The notes beneath the pieces are model-generated. The model was not told where the DNA came from. It worked only from the letters and a program-made list of their open reading frames with translations, and ran no database searches. A stretch of DNA of 64,000 nt from Sinorhizobium meliloti. GTDB lineage: Bacteria; Pseudomonadota; Alphaproteobacteria; Rhizobiales; Rhizobiaceae. Of this stretch, positions 1 to 9,191 are shown in pieces. Every line of letters begins with the position of its first letter. Within the stretch, counting starts at the first letter, position 1. The position numbers and the translations under genes were made by a program. Location of the stretch: positions 1 through 64,000 of the forward strand of contig NZ_CP141215.1 in the NCBI RefSeq assembly GCF_035610345.1, given 5' to 3'.

Positions 1-343
1 CGCTGCGTCGAGCGGATAGCGGCCGAAAAGGAACTGGGCGAATTTCGCATTGACGAACGCCCAGCATGCGCCGCTCCAGCCTTCCGGCTGCGAACCGCCC
101 TGCGACAGCGTTGCGCAAACGCCCCGGCCACCGCCGCTCCAGGCGGCATCGATGAAGAGCCATTGGATTGCGGGGGGGCACCAGCCACGCCAGGATAAGC
201 AGGCTGATGATCGTCAGAACGCTGTCCTTCGGCGTGGCGAAGAGATTTCGCCGCAGCCAGGAGGCAGCACCTCTTTCAAGCGAAGGGGCTGGCGAGGCTT
301 CGATCATCGAAGCACGAACGAAAGTTGCTTGTTGCGTGCTCAT
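1..343 (-). pseudogene. aapM: General L-amino-acid ABC transporter permease AapM, N-terminal part, frameshifted, runs off window
   Basis: The start codon lies 4 bp after the aapQ stop codon, with GGAGAGG upstream, giving the usual aapQ-aapM order. The N-terminus reads as an inner-membrane permease (MSTQQATF... then a hydrophobic [15 protein letters not shown] segment). At 172-178 the plus strand has seven consecutive G residues. With six, the frame would continue into the family-typical [11 protein letters not shown] and [15 protein letters not shown]; with seven, the frame breaks. Either aapM is a pseudogene or the homopolymer is a sequencing error. The family imports a broad range of L-amino acids together with AapJ, AapQ and AapP. 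The gene continues beyond position 1, so the rest cannot be judged. Confidence 0.75.
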
Positions 344-347
344 GATA

Positions 348-1523
348 TCACCTCTCCACCAGCGCCATGCGGGCGTTGTACCAGTTCATGAACAGCGACG
401 TCGCGAGGCTCAGGCTGAGATAGACGATGAGCCAGATGCTTACGACCTCGATCGATTGTCCGGTCTGGTTGAGAATGGTGCCGCCGACGGCCACGAGGTC
501 GGCATAGCCGATTGCGACCGCCAGGGAGGAGTTCTTGGTGAGGTTGAGATATTGGCTGGTCAGCGGCGGAATGATGATGCGCATCGCCTGCGGCACGACC
601 ACCAGGCGGGTCGTCAGCGATGGGCGTATGCCAAGTGCATGTGCCGCCTCCGTCTGTCCTTTTGAGACACCGCGGATACCCGCCCTGACGATCTCGGCGA
701 TGAAGGCTGCCGTATAGAATGAGAGCGCCAGGAACAGCGACATGAATTCCGGTCCGACGACCGAACCGCCGGTAAGGTTGAACTTGCCTGCCACCGGAAC
801 GTCGAAGCCGATCGGCGCACCGGTTACGAGGAATGTGACCAGCGGCAGACCGATGATCAATCCAAGAACGGTCCACAGGACGGGAAGCCGCTCGCCGGTC
901 GCCAACTGCCGTTGGCGCGCGTAGCGGGTAAAGAACACGCTTGCAGCTATTGCGATGATAAACGCGAGGAGCGTGTATTCGGCACCCTCTCCGGCAACCG
1001 GCCTTGGAAAGGCGACACCGCGATTGCTCAGAAAGATATCGAAGGGCAGGGCAAGTGCATCTCGTGCCTGCGGCAATATCGACAGCACCCCGCTATACCA
1101 GAAGAATATGACGAGCAGCGGCGGGATGTTGCGGAACACCTCCACATAGGCCAGCGAGAGCTTGGCAATGATCCAGTTGTGCGAAAGGCGTCCGATACCG
1201 ACGAGGAAGCCGATGATTGTCGCGGTGATGATACCGGTGATCGCGACGAGCAATGTGTTGATGAAGCCGACCAGCAAAGCGCGGCCATAGGTGGAATCGC
1301 TGGTGAATGAAATCAGCGACTGCCCGACGTCGAAACCGGCGCGACTCCTCAGAAAGTCATAGCCGGACGCGATATTCGCGCGCCTGAGATTGTCGACAGT
1401 GTTATCGACGATCCAGTAGATGAGCGCTGTGAGAATGATGATGGTGATTGCCTGATAGAATATCCCGCGCACCTGAGGATCATTGATGATCGACCCCGAG
1501 GACTTGCTTCGTTCAGGCCTCAC
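348..1523 (-). CDS. aapQ: General L-amino-acid ABC transporter permease AapQ
   Basis: The 391-residue product is an integral inner-membrane permease of the HisMQ class and close to the usual AapQ length. Visible features are several hydrophobic helices (for example near residues 17-35, 85-110 and 185-200) and the cytoplasmic EAA loop near residues 285-295 (QTEAAHALGI), which contacts the ATPase AapP. The start is GTG at 1523; an in-frame stop lies just upstream and the only nearby ATG is in another frame. aapM follows immediately. The periplasmic binding protein gene aapJ, normally just upstream, is not found; IS5 debris begins within 400 bp. The operon head may have been lost or rearranged, which would leave these permeases without their partner at this locus. 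Confidence 0.88.
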   Translation of the reverse strand: MRPERSKSSGSIINDPQVRGIFYQAITIIILTALIYWIVDNTVDNLRRANIASGYDFLRSRAGFDVGQSLISFTSDSTYGRALLVGFINTLLVAITGIITATIIGFLVGIGRLSHNWIIAKLSLAYVEVFRNIPPLLVIFFWYSGVLSILPQARDALALPFDIFLSNRGVAFPRPVAGEGAEYTLLAFIIAIAASVFFTRYARQRQLATGERLPVLWTVLGLIIGLPLVTFLVTGAPIGFDVPVAGKFNLTGGSVVGPEFMSLFLALSFYTAAFIAEIVRAGIRGVSKGQTEAAHALGIRPSLTTRLVVVPQAMRIIIPPLTSQYLNLTKNSSLAVAIGYADLVAVGGTILNQTGQSIEVVSIWLIVYLSLSLATSLFMNWYNARMALVER

Positions 1524-1905
1524 GCCGATTCAGCTTTCATCGGACGCGCTCTAGCGTACGGTGCTGGGCTGGACGCCAATGAATCCAGCTTCCTGGCCAA
1601 ATTGCGAAAGAGACGAGAGTACGCTCTGCAGTTTTGCATCAGACAAATTTTTCTCCGCTCAGTCGCCGAGGGCAGGCGCATTGGTGTGATGCCCTCTTTA
1701 GCTGGACGATTCTAGTAAGGTTTTGCGCTAACGGTAAAATTATTATTTCGCATGTCATCATTCACCGGCTGGATCCAGCGGCGATTCGCCTTTTACGGCC
1801 TTGACCCAATCTCCTCGTGGCGCGCGTCGCTCGATAAGCAACTCCAACCCGGCGACGTCCGTCGCTGCGCGAGCCAAGTCAACCACCATTTGCCGCTGTC
1901 ACCCA
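1524..1905. other. Intergenic stretch with one orphan C-terminal fragment
   Basis: There is no complete gene upstream of aapQ. A 43-codon minus-strand reading frame at 1758-1889 starts MVVDLARAATDVAGLELL and ends SPLDPAGE. It has a natural amino-acid composition and abuts the IS5 terminus, so it may be the tail of a gene cut by the IS. I do not recognise its family. Expected aap promoter elements would lie near 1530-1740, but no clear -35/-10 pair was found. Confidence 0.35.
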
Positions 1906-2695
1906 GCACTGTTGCATGGATCAGACTTTGGGCGAGGCAATCCTATCCACTTCATTTTTCATGCAACGCGCTCGAACTTGGGCCGGCCAAGTTCTGTCAT
2001 CCGGTTAAGAACACGGACGCCAATCTTTGCTTCAGTCTTCTGATTGTCAAAATGTCGCGCTTTGAGTTTGGGCCCGATCACAGCCTTCCATCGGCCGATC
2101 TGGGTCTCAGCGCGACTGCGCTTGTTGTAGCCGGTGGATTTCTGCCATGCCTCCGCCCTTTGGTCTGGATTTCTGCAATGGCGATCGCGGACAGGTGGAA
2201 CCAGCACCGATTGAGGGCTGGCAACGGCAGTCTTGGGAGGTGGGATAATGACCTCCACGATCTCACCAAAGCGTGTCGCCAGAAGATCTCGGGTTGGCGT
2301 CCATCATAGGCGCCGTCGGCAATGAACTTCTCGACGGGGCCACCGATCTGGTCCAGAAGTCCTGGTAACGCTGTCGGATCGCCGACATCATCCGCGGTCA
2401 GATCGGAACAAACAATCTCACCACTGACAAGATTGACCACCCCGCGATGTCCGCCTCCGCGCCGTCCATAAAGACAGCGCCTCATCCTTCACCCAGATGG
2501 TCAAATCACCACGTTGACGCAGGCTTTCATTATATGCCGGCCAATTCGTCACTTGATATTTCTGCTTGGCAATCTTGTCCCGCCGAGCGGCATTGAACGT
2601 GTGCGGCATCGTCGAAATCCCGATCAGGAGACTGAAAACCTGAGACTGAAAACCAACGCTCAATATCAGTCGACGGGTGATCCACGCAACAACGC
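1906..2695 (-). mobile_element. IS5-family insertion sequence, internally deleted and frameshifted
   Basis: Terminal inverted repeats can be read at 1906-1922 (inward GCACTGTTGCATGGATC) and 2679-2695 (inward GCGTTGTTGCGTGGATC); they match at 14 of 17 positions. On the minus strand the transposase starts at about 2609 (MPHTFNAARRDKIAKQKY...). It continues in another frame through a DDE-type middle segment (KFIADGAYDG) and ends with the typical IS5 C-terminal block (STGYNKRSRAETQIGRWK...) at about 1959. The segments are in different frames and several hundred bases are missing between the N-terminal and middle parts, so the element should not transpose on its own. Confidence 0.8.
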
Positions 2696-2697
2696 CC

Positions 2698-2907
2698 ATG
2701 GCAAGCGCCTCCGGCATCAGCCACAGGGTCAAGCTGCCGTGTCGCCGTAACCCCGCCTCATATTCCGGCCAGTTCGTCACCTTGAATTTCATCCTGCCGA
2801 TGCGATGGCGGCGGGCGGCGTTATGTTTGAAAGGCATCAAGGTCACAGAACGGTTATTGAGTTGCCGATCCTACACCACGACCGATAAACGATCCGTGCA
2901 CCAAGGC
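2698..2907 (-). repeat. Terminal fragment of a second IS5-family element (copy 1)
   Basis: This 210-bp segment encodes the start of an IS5-type transposase on the minus strand (MPFKHNAARRHRIGRMKF..., start near 2837) and ends in the inverted repeat GATCCGTGCACCAAGGC at 2891-2907. It breaks off exactly where the neighbouring IS5 copy begins. Nearly the same sequence recurs at 10951-11162. A different IS5 C-terminal piece lies at 4083-4378 in the opposite orientation. Confidence 0.75.
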
Positions 2908-2995
2908 GCTTCTTATCCATACTTCCCCCGGCCGCGATCACGGCTCTTTTCTTCGTCAATCGCGCCATGCGGAATGGAGTCAATTTATCATCCCC

Positions 2996-3725
2996 CTATG
3001 CCTCATCGATTGCTGCTCCCGGCGACCATGGCCCGCTCGGCGGCCAAATTCGCTCTTCTTTCAATCCGACGACCAGCGGCATCAAGAAGAGGCGGAGATC
3101 GGCAACGGTAACGGCGAAAGCATCTGGTGCAGCTGCTTGAGCCGGCTATTGGCCACACCGAGCGTTACGAGCGCTTCGAATTTCTCAGCAACAACCGTTT
3201 CGACCGGATATGCGCGAAGGTGCGGAGTTGGGGCGTCCAGCAGAGTGGGATAGTCGATCTCGACGGCCGCGGGCGTAACGGCATCGCCGAAACCGATGTC
3301 GACCTGAATTGGAATACGCGCTCCGGCGATCGTTGCGGTCGTGCGGACCCGCACGCCGCCATATTCGATCTCCTCGCGGATCGGGGCCGCGATCAGCGCG
3401 GCCGCATCAAACGTCACCCCGTCATCGGCGACGGGTTGCACACAAATGGCGCGGAACGTGTCAGCGATGGCTTCGGCACCGCTGTCGCCGTGGCCAAGCA
3501 GGTCCAGATCGCGGGTAGGCCGGAATGGGTCGCCGACCCAGGTTACGAAAAGCATTGCACCTTTGAGATGAAGCGGTCGCGGTGCGGCGACGCGCTTAGC
3601 CTGTAGAGCAGACGCTCGAGCGCATACCGCGTCAGGAGAATTTGGAAATCCGATCGCTCGACACGTGCCCGATCGAGGAGCCGCGCTCGCACTGATGCGC
3701 CGATGCTGCGAGGCTCACGCGGCAT
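2996..3725 (-). pseudogene. AbiEii-like nucleotidyltransferase toxin, frameshifted with internal deletion
   Basis: The product would be the toxin of an AbiE-type (type IV) toxin-antitoxin or abortive-infection pair. Reading begins at ATG 3725 (MPREPRSIGASVRARLL), overlapping the antitoxin stop by 11 bp. At about 3565 one base appears to be missing: ...HRDRFI should continue LKGAMLFVTWVGDPFRPTRD but is out of frame. The nucleotidyltransferase motif (TRDLDLLGHGD) and the segment ending near EKFEALVTLGVANSR are intact. The reading then jumps frame into a C-terminal block (VADLRLFLMPLVVGL...WPPSGPWS) that ends at TAG 2996, so the central helical part is missing. The gene cannot make a full toxin. 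Confidence 0.7.
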
Positions 3726-4040
3726 CGGACACCATCGCTTCGACGTAGGGACGCATGACCGACCAGACCCGCGCCTTGTGGGCGTAATGCCACAGTTGAT
3801 CCGGCTTGCAACGGCGACGGCGGAGGCCTTCTCGCAGCCCCTCCATCGCGACGTCGAGGCCGATCTTGGTCCGGTAGCGAAAGCAATCGACAATCTCCTC
3901 GCCGGATCCGTAATGGGAACGTCGATATTCTCGATGCGGTGATGTTCGACTCCTTCAGTCAGCGCCGCTCCGGTGAAGCGCACGAATCGGATAGGTGGAT
4001 AATCGAATTTTGGTCGCCAAGCGGCGCGATCAAGCGCCAT
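3715..4040 (-). pseudogene. AbiEi-like antitoxin, C-terminal remnant
   Basis: The minus-strand reading FDYPPIRFVRFTGAALTEGV...IDVPITDPAR, then in another frame IVDCFRYRTKIGLDVAMEGL...VMRPYVEAMVSDAA, matches the C-terminal domain of AbiEi-type antitoxins. This family usually has an N-terminal winged helix and lies directly upstream of AbiEii. A frameshift sits near 3910. The N-terminal DNA-binding part is absent because the sequence joins an IS5 fragment near 4040-4085. The overlap with the toxin start is the normal arrangement, so both genes were probably once a working pair. Confidence 0.65.
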
Positions 4041-4082
4041 CCGCGATCGAACCAGCCGGCGATCAATCTCCCGGACAAAGGG

Positions 4083-4378
4083 ATCAGCATATCGCTGCAA
4101 TCGGCAGAGACGGGCGAATGAAATGGCAGGTCTCCACCGGCTACGGCAAGCGCTCGCTGGTCGAGACTGCCATCGGCCGATACAAGTCCACCATCGGGCG
4201 GCGCCTGCGGGCTCGGTCGTTTCACGCTCAGCAGACAGAAGTGGCCATCGGCTGCGCCGCCCTCAATCGTTTGCTTGCATGCGCACGCCCTAAATCCATC
4301 CGCCGCAATAGACCGACCACATAGATAGCCCCCATCACAGATCCAGATCCGCTCAAGTCCCGATCCATGCACCAACGC
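4083..4378 (+). mobile_element. IS5-family transposase C-terminal fragment
   Basis: The plus strand encodes the characteristic IS5 C-terminal block (MKWQVSTGYGKRSLVETAIG, then RSFHAQQTEVAIG and LNRLLACARP) ending at 4324. It is followed at 4362-4378 by the terminal repeat GATCCATGCACCAACGC. The 5' part of the transposase and the other end of the element are absent. Insertion or deletion here removed the N-terminus of the antitoxin remnant. Confidence 0.78.
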
Positions 4379-4697
4379 CCAGAATTTTTGATCCTTGTGA
4401 TTTTGCATCCGCAAACATTGTAGCCGGATTAGCGCAACCAGTAGTTTTACAGGGATGTGCGAGACACCGCTTTGCGCTATAAGTTTTCGAGGCTGGAACG
4501 TAATGCACCTGTAACCATCGGATGACGCTCATGGTTCTGATGGTAACCTTCTCCTTGGTGAGAAGATGGGTGGGACAACTCCTTCTATAAACATGCAAAG
4601 ATGACGTGATACTCAGACTTCAAGTTCAGGGTCCGTCTGTATCACTAACGTTATAGACAATGCCCGCTGTCTCGCTCTTGCAGCTTGGGAGGTTTGA
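4379..4697. other. Intergenic region upstream of the copper-oxidase cluster
   Basis: No convincing gene on either strand. The region should carry the promoter for the downstream multicopper oxidase operon, but no confident -35/-10 pair or operator was identified. The only clear signal is the Shine-Dalgarno-like TTGGGAGG at about 4685-4692. Confidence 0.5.
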
Positions 4698-6638
4698 TTG
4701 TTTGTATCTCACAAAATTGCGTTCTTCGGTGTGGCGAGCGTTCTTTCGGCCGCCCATATGCTATCGGCTGTTGCTCAAGAGGCCCGGACTGTGAGTAACC
4801 CACCGGCCTACATATTGGAGCCGATCACCAAAGCGCGGGCGAAGCTGGAGACCTTCGCGCAGAACCGGGCGACTTTTCCGGGCGAGGTTCTGCTCGATGT
4901 GAACGTCACCTACCTCGACCGTCAGATCTACAATCCAGCCACCGCGCGCTATGACCGGGTAAGACTCCGCGGCTATCAGGACACCCGCCAAACCAGCCCA
5001 TCCGGCGCCGACACGCCACTAGTGGGGCCGACCATCGATGTACGCCCGGGTGAGACGGTGAGGGTAACGCTGAACAACATGCTCCCTCAGGATTCGACCT
5101 GCGGCATCGGCGGGGGCAGCGCCAACACCCCTCATTGCTTCAACGGTACGAACCTGCATTCTCATGGTCTCTGGGTAAACCCGTCGGGCAATGGCGACAA
5201 TGTGCTGGTTTCGATCCGCCCCGGCGTCGCGTTCCAATATGAATACAACATCCCCGCCGACCATCCCGCGGGCACCTTCTGGTATCACCCGCACCTGCAC
5301 GGATCGACCGCATTGCAGGTGTCGAGCGGCATGTCGGGAGCGCTGATTATCCTTGGCGATCGCATGCCGACCCCGACTGAAACCGGAGATCTCGACCGCC
5401 TGCTAAAGCAGCCAGACGGCTCCGATATCCCCGAGCGGGTCCAGGTGCTACAGCAGATCCAAGATGCCTGCACAGACAGCGACGGCGGCATCACCTATGA
5501 TTGCAAGCCAGGGCAGGTGGGGGGCATCGAAAGCTTCGATCAGTTCGGACCTGGCAGTTGGCCGGCCTCGGGTCGCTTCACCAGCATCAACGGTCAGGTG
5601 CTAAGCCAATTGGCGCCGGCGGTGGCTGGATCGATCGAGCGCTGGCGGATGATCCATGCCGGTGTTCGCGACACCATCAATTTCGAGATCCGGCGTAAGA
5701 CCGAAACGGCCGCGTTACGCACGCTTACCGCGGCGGACACCGACAGATGGATTGACCAGAATTGCGGCAAGGATACCATCCCCTATGGCGTGGTGGCCCA
5801 GGACGGCCTGACAATGGCGCAGGTGCAGATGCGGCAGCAGGCGGTGCTGCAGCCGGGCTACAGGGTTGATGCCTTAGTGGTGCTGCCTCAAGCGGGTGAC
5901 TACTGCCTCGTCGATGCCGCCGCGCCGGCAGCGGCGAGCGTCAACCAGATTGCTCCGAGCCATCGCCTTCTCGGCATTGTCACTGCAGTGGAAGGCAATG
6001 CGGTCAATGGCGAGATTGGCACCACCTATCTGCAGGATTGGTTGATTTCGGCGGCTGAGCGCACGATGGCGCCGGATGTTGCCGGCGAGGTCGTCGAAGA
6101 CCTCAAGAATGATATGCGGCTTTCAAACTTCGTTCCTCATCCGGACATCGAACCGGGCGAGCAGCAACTGGTGTTCAAGATCGATGTGAAGCAACCGGGC
6201 GGCACCTTCTTCGAAATTGATGGCCAGCCCTATGATGCCAACCGCATCGACCGGACGCTGCCGCTGAACGGCGTGGATGAGTGGGCGCTCAGGTCGGATT
6301 TCGTCAGCCATCCGTTCCATATCCATGTCAATCCGTTCCAAATCATCAAGATCGTCGATGCGGCCGGCAATGATGTCAGCGCCCTTGGTGCCGACGATGA
6401 CGGCGACCCGCAATATCCGGGATTGAAGAATGTTTGGAAGGACACGCTGTGGATTAAGAATCCCGGCACCGACCCCTCGACGAGTTACACGATTACCGTG
6501 CGGACGCGCTACCAGCGCTACATCGGCGAGTTCGTCTTGCATTGCCACATTCTCGATCATGAGGACCAGGGGATGATGCAGAACGTCAGGATCACCCTGC
6601 CGGACGGCCATGGCGGCACCGTTACCGGCCATCACTAG
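4698..6638 (+). CDS. Exported multicopper oxidase (laccase-like)
   Basis: The 646-residue protein has an N-terminal signal sequence (hydrophobic FFGVASVLSAAHMLSAVA, likely cut near residue 26), so it acts outside the cytoplasm. All four copper-binding blocks are visible: HSHG at 154-157, HPHLHG at 197-202, HPFHIH at 538-543, and HCHILDHEDQGMM at 615-627 with the type-1 copper Cys616. The family oxidises phenols, amines or metal ions at a type-1 site and reduces O2 at a trinuclear cluster. TTG at 4698 is chosen because it follows GGGAGG with good spacing and begins the signal peptide. It is the first of four co-directional genes with a tyrosinase, which suggests a role in phenolic or melanin chemistry or copper tolerance. 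The true substrate cannot be told. Confidence 0.88.
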   Translation: MFVSHKIAFFGVASVLSAAHMLSAVAQEARTVSNPPAYILEPITKARAKLETFAQNRATFPGEVLLDVNVTYLDRQIYNPATARYDRVRLRGYQDTRQTSPSGADTPLVGPTIDVRPGETVRVTLNNMLPQDSTCGIGGGSANTPHCFNGTNLHSHGLWVNPSGNGDNVLVSIRPGVAFQYEYNIPADHPAGTFWYHPHLHGSTALQVSSGMSGALIILGDRMPTPTETGDLDRLLKQPDGSDIPERVQVLQQIQDACTDSDGGITYDCKPGQVGGIESFDQFGPGSWPASGRFTSINGQVLSQLAPAVAGSIERWRMIHAGVRDTINFEIRRKTETAALRTLTAADTDRWIDQNCGKDTIPYGVVAQDGLTMAQVQMRQQAVLQPGYRVDALVVLPQAGDYCLVDAAAPAAASVNQIAPSHRLLGIVTAVEGNAVNGEIGTTYLQDWLISAAERTMAPDVAGEVVEDLKNDMRLSNFVPHPDIEPGEQQLVFKIDVKQPGGTFFEIDGQPYDANRIDRTLPLNGVDEWALRSDFVSHPFHIHVNPFQIIKIVDAAGNDVSALGADDDGDPQYPGLKNVWKDTLWIKNPGTDPSTSYTITVRTRYQRYIGEFVLHCHILDHEDQGMMQNVRITLPDGHGGTVTGHH

Positions 6639-6664
6639 ATAGCTGATCGCCATTGGGAGGACAT

Positions 6665-7057
6665 ATGAGCTTCGTCGGCACTTGGAGTTATCGGAGCCTG
6701 ATCAACAATCCCGACCTGTCGGCCGATTTCAGTGCGCTGGAATTTGGTCAGGGAACGCTGGTGCTAACCGAGTTGGAGCCGGGCAGGGTTGGCGGAACCA
6801 TCGGCGGGCCGGGCTGGTCGTTAGAATTGACCGGCGCCGTGCAGCCGGGCGACCCGGTCGAACTGCAATTTACCGGAAAAGGCGAGGTGGCCGGAGAGAC
6901 CTGGATCTACAGTTATCGCGGCTACGTCGTGCCGAACTGGCCGAACGGCGTCGACCAGAGAGATGCCATTGTCGGCAGCGTCGTCCGCGACGTCCCGCAT
7001 TCGCACGGGACTGCTGCGGCCGGCTACGTCGCCTCGTGGTATGCCGTGCGGCAGTGA
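6665..7057 (+). CDS. Small conserved-looking protein between two copper oxidases
   Basis: The start ATG at 6665 follows GGGAGG at 6655-6660. The 130-residue product has no signal peptide or membrane segment. It begins SFVGTWSYRSLINNPDLS and contains runs with alternating hydrophobic residues and many glycines (GTLVLTELEPGRVGGTIGG, then GETWIYSYRGYVVPNWP), suggesting a compact beta-sandwich or lipocalin-like fold. I do not recognise its family. The gaps of 26 bp to the oxidase and 63 bp to the tyrosinase indicate one operon, so it may assist or modulate the oxidases. Function is unknown. Confidence 0.7.
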   Translation: MSFVGTWSYRSLINNPDLSADFSALEFGQGTLVLTELEPGRVGGTIGGPGWSLELTGAVQPGDPVELQFTGKGEVAGETWIYSYRGYVVPNWPNGVDQRDAIVGSVVRDVPHSHGTAAAGYVASWYAVRQ

Positions 7058-7120
7058 TGTTCCACCCCTTGCCGTAGCTGCAAGACAATCGGACTAACAC
7101 CTGTTCAGGGGACAATCTCT

Positions 7121-8731
7121 ATGACACGCACGCGATTTCTGACGGTTTCACGCCGCTCTTTCGTCAAAGGCGCAACCGCTGCCGCCGGTACAGCCCTTTT
7201 CGCACCAAGCATTCTGCGGGCGGCGACCAAGCATAGGCGCAAGAACATGACCAGCGCCGATGGGCAGAAGGACTTGCAAAGTTATATGGATGCCGTGACC
7301 GCGATGCTGAAGCTTCCGCCTTCGGATCCGCGCAACTGGTACCGCAATGGCTTCATCCACCTGATGGACTGCCCCCATGGCGACTGGTGGTTCACCAGCT
7401 GGCACCGCGGCTATCTTGGCTATTTCGAAGAGACTTGCCGCGAACTGAGCGGCAATCCGGATTTCGCCCTCCCATATTGGGACTGGACGGCCAATCCCGA
7501 GGTTCTGCCGCCGCTGTTCGGCACGATTCTCGATCCCGTCAACAGCTCCGCCTACATTCCCGACCACAACCGCTTCCAGGACATCATGCAGGAGCCGATC
7601 AAGGCCTGTTGGGACAGTCTCAGCTCCGCCCAATTGCAGCAGCAGAACCTGCGCGGCTATCCGGATTTTGATGCGCTATGGAGCGACGCAATGGCGAGCT
7701 TCGCCAACCAGCCGAACGCCCGCTTCCTGACGGCGCAGAATCCGAAACTCAATCCCGCCACCCAAACCGCAGTCGACATCGACACCATCAAGGCATCGCT
7801 GGCGCCAACAACCTTCGCCAACGACGCGGGCGCTCCGGGTCTCGCTTTCAACAGTCCGGTATCGTCCAGCCACCAGGTGGCACCGGTCGGCTTCTCCATT
7901 CTTGAAGGCCAGCCGCATAACCGCGTCCATATGAGCGTCGGCGGCCAGAGCGCTCCCTATGGGCTGATGTCACAGAACCTGTCACCGCTCGACCCGATCT
8001 TCTTTCTGCATCATTGCAACATCGATCGGCTGTGGGATGTCTGGACCCGCAAGCAGCAGGCGATGGGCCTGCCCGTCGGGCCAACGGCTGACCAACAGAC
8101 GCAGTACGATCCGGAACCCTATCTCTTTTATGTCAACGCTGACGGTAGCCCGGTCAGCGATAAGACCAGGGCCGCCGACTATCTCGCAATCGGCGCCTTT
8201 GACTATGATTATGAGCCCGGCAGCGGCGACGAGGTGATCCCGGTTGCAACCGCCGGCCGCTCGGCCCCCATTCCGGCATTGGAAGCAGCCGTGCCTGCGT
8301 CCGCGGCCGTGGCCATAAACAAACCGGCGACTGCCAAGCTCACCGTTTCGCAGGAGCTCGTGGATGTTGCCGCGAAGCCTTCGGAACAGTCGCGTCAATT
8401 CGCTAAGGTCAGCATCGCCCCGCCCATGGACGTTGGCGGCCTGAATTTCCTCGTTTTCATTTCCCCCGAGGGAACGACGCCTGATCTCAACCCGGACGGA
8501 CCGGATTTCGCCGGCAGTTTCGAGTTCTTCGGTGTTCGTCATCATCATACCGACACGGTCAGCTTCACCATACCGATCGACAAGGCGCTCGATAGGCTGA
8601 TCGACGATGGTAGGCTCAAAGCGGGCGAACCGATCGACTTCAACGTTGTGGTAGCGCAAGCGGGCAAACGTATCGAAGGCAGCATGCCGGCGAAGGCACA
8701 GCTGACCGACATTCAGGTGGGCTCGTTCTGA
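7121..8731 (+). CDS. Tyrosinase / polyphenol oxidase with twin-arginine signal
   Basis: The 536-residue protein starts with a Tat signal (SRRSFVKG, then an alanine-rich hydrophobic stretch ending near APSILRA), so it should be exported folded with copper bound. The CuA site includes H80, H86 and H95 (IHLMD, CPHGDWW, SWHRGYLGYFE); the CuB site includes H266 and H270 (PHNRVH) and H297/H298 (DPIFFLHHCNIDRLWD). The C-terminal third contains a predicted beta-rich domain with an HHHTDTVSFTI segment. Type-3 copper tyrosinases hydroxylate monophenols and oxidise diphenols to quinones. Rhizobial tyrosinases that make melanin are known on symbiotic plasmids, but this one is longer than the catalytic core and is paired with a multicopper oxidase. 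The substrate is not evident. Confidence 0.88.
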   Translation: MTRTRFLTVSRRSFVKGATAAAGTALFAPSILRAATKHRRKNMTSADGQKDLQSYMDAVTAMLKLPPSDPRNWYRNGFIHLMDCPHGDWWFTSWHRGYLGYFEETCRELSGNPDFALPYWDWTANPEVLPPLFGTILDPVNSSAYIPDHNRFQDIMQEPIKACWDSLSSAQLQQQNLRGYPDFDALWSDAMASFANQPNARFLTAQNPKLNPATQTAVDIDTIKASLAPTTFANDAGAPGLAFNSPVSSSHQVAPVGFSILEGQPHNRVHMSVGGQSAPYGLMSQNLSPLDPIFFLHHCNIDRLWDVWTRKQQAMGLPVGPTADQQTQYDPEPYLFYVNADGSPVSDKTRAADYLAIGAFDYDYEPGSGDEVIPVATAGRSAPIPALEAAVPASAAVAINKPATAKLTVSQELVDVAAKPSEQSRQFAKVSIAPPMDVGGLNFLVFISPEGTTPDLNPDGPDFAGSFEFFGVRHHHTDTVSFTIPIDKALDRLIDDGRLKAGEPIDFNVVVAQAGKRIEGSMPAKAQLTDIQVGSF

Positions 8732-8861
8732 ACCGCGCGAGGCACAGAAATCGGGGGGTCATGTTTTCGGTGATGCGCTGCTCGCCAAACATGCTTGCGG
8801 TTTCACGGTGCCTGGCACAGAGATAAACGGCAGCGCACCTGCTGTGGGATTTAAGGCGGAG

Positions 8862-9191
8862 ATGGCCGATCAACGAAGAATTGTGATCAACCTGCCGCGG
8901 GCGCCGCGGCCGGACGAGACCGTGGGGCTCAATATCGTCACCGGCCCGTTGCCGACCGGTGCGGAAATCCGCTTTCGAACCGCCGCCGGCCACCTTATCG
9001 GTTCTGCCGTTCCATTCGGCAGGACCGATCCTGACAAGCAACTGGTATTCCAGCTATCGCTTTCCGGCCGCGACATCGATGGTTCCCGGCTGGAAATCTT
9101 TGCGGACATGCTCGACGCCGGAGGCTCCTTACCACGGGCGCCGACCGAACAGGAACTGGTCTCGGTGACGGGGTGGATTGTGCAACAGTGA
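8862..9191 (+). CDS. Small protein closing the copper-oxidase operon
   Basis: A 110-residue product starting MADQRRIVINLPRAPRPDE; the ATG at 8862 follows AAGGCGGAG. An in-frame GTG at 8808 would add 18 residues. No signal peptide or membrane segment is visible. The sequence has alternating hydrophobic residues (GLNIVTGPLP, AEIRFRTAAGHLIG, LVFQLSLSGRDIDGSRLEIFAD), which looks like a small beta-sandwich. The gene lies 130 bp after the tyrosinase on the same strand. Small caddie-like proteins that help copper loading are known for some tyrosinases, but no sequence feature here proves that role. Confidence 0.6.
   Translation: MADQRRIVINLPRAPRPDETVGLNIVTGPLPTGAEIRFRTAAGHLIGSAVPFGRTDPDKQLVFQLSLSGRDIDGSRLEIFADMLDAGGSLPRAPTEQELVSVTGWIVQQ

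Noticed and set aside
340..876. Long frame overlapping aapQ on the same strand in another phase
   Set aside because: Its composition is Arg-rich and unlike a permease; it is a shadow of aapQ.
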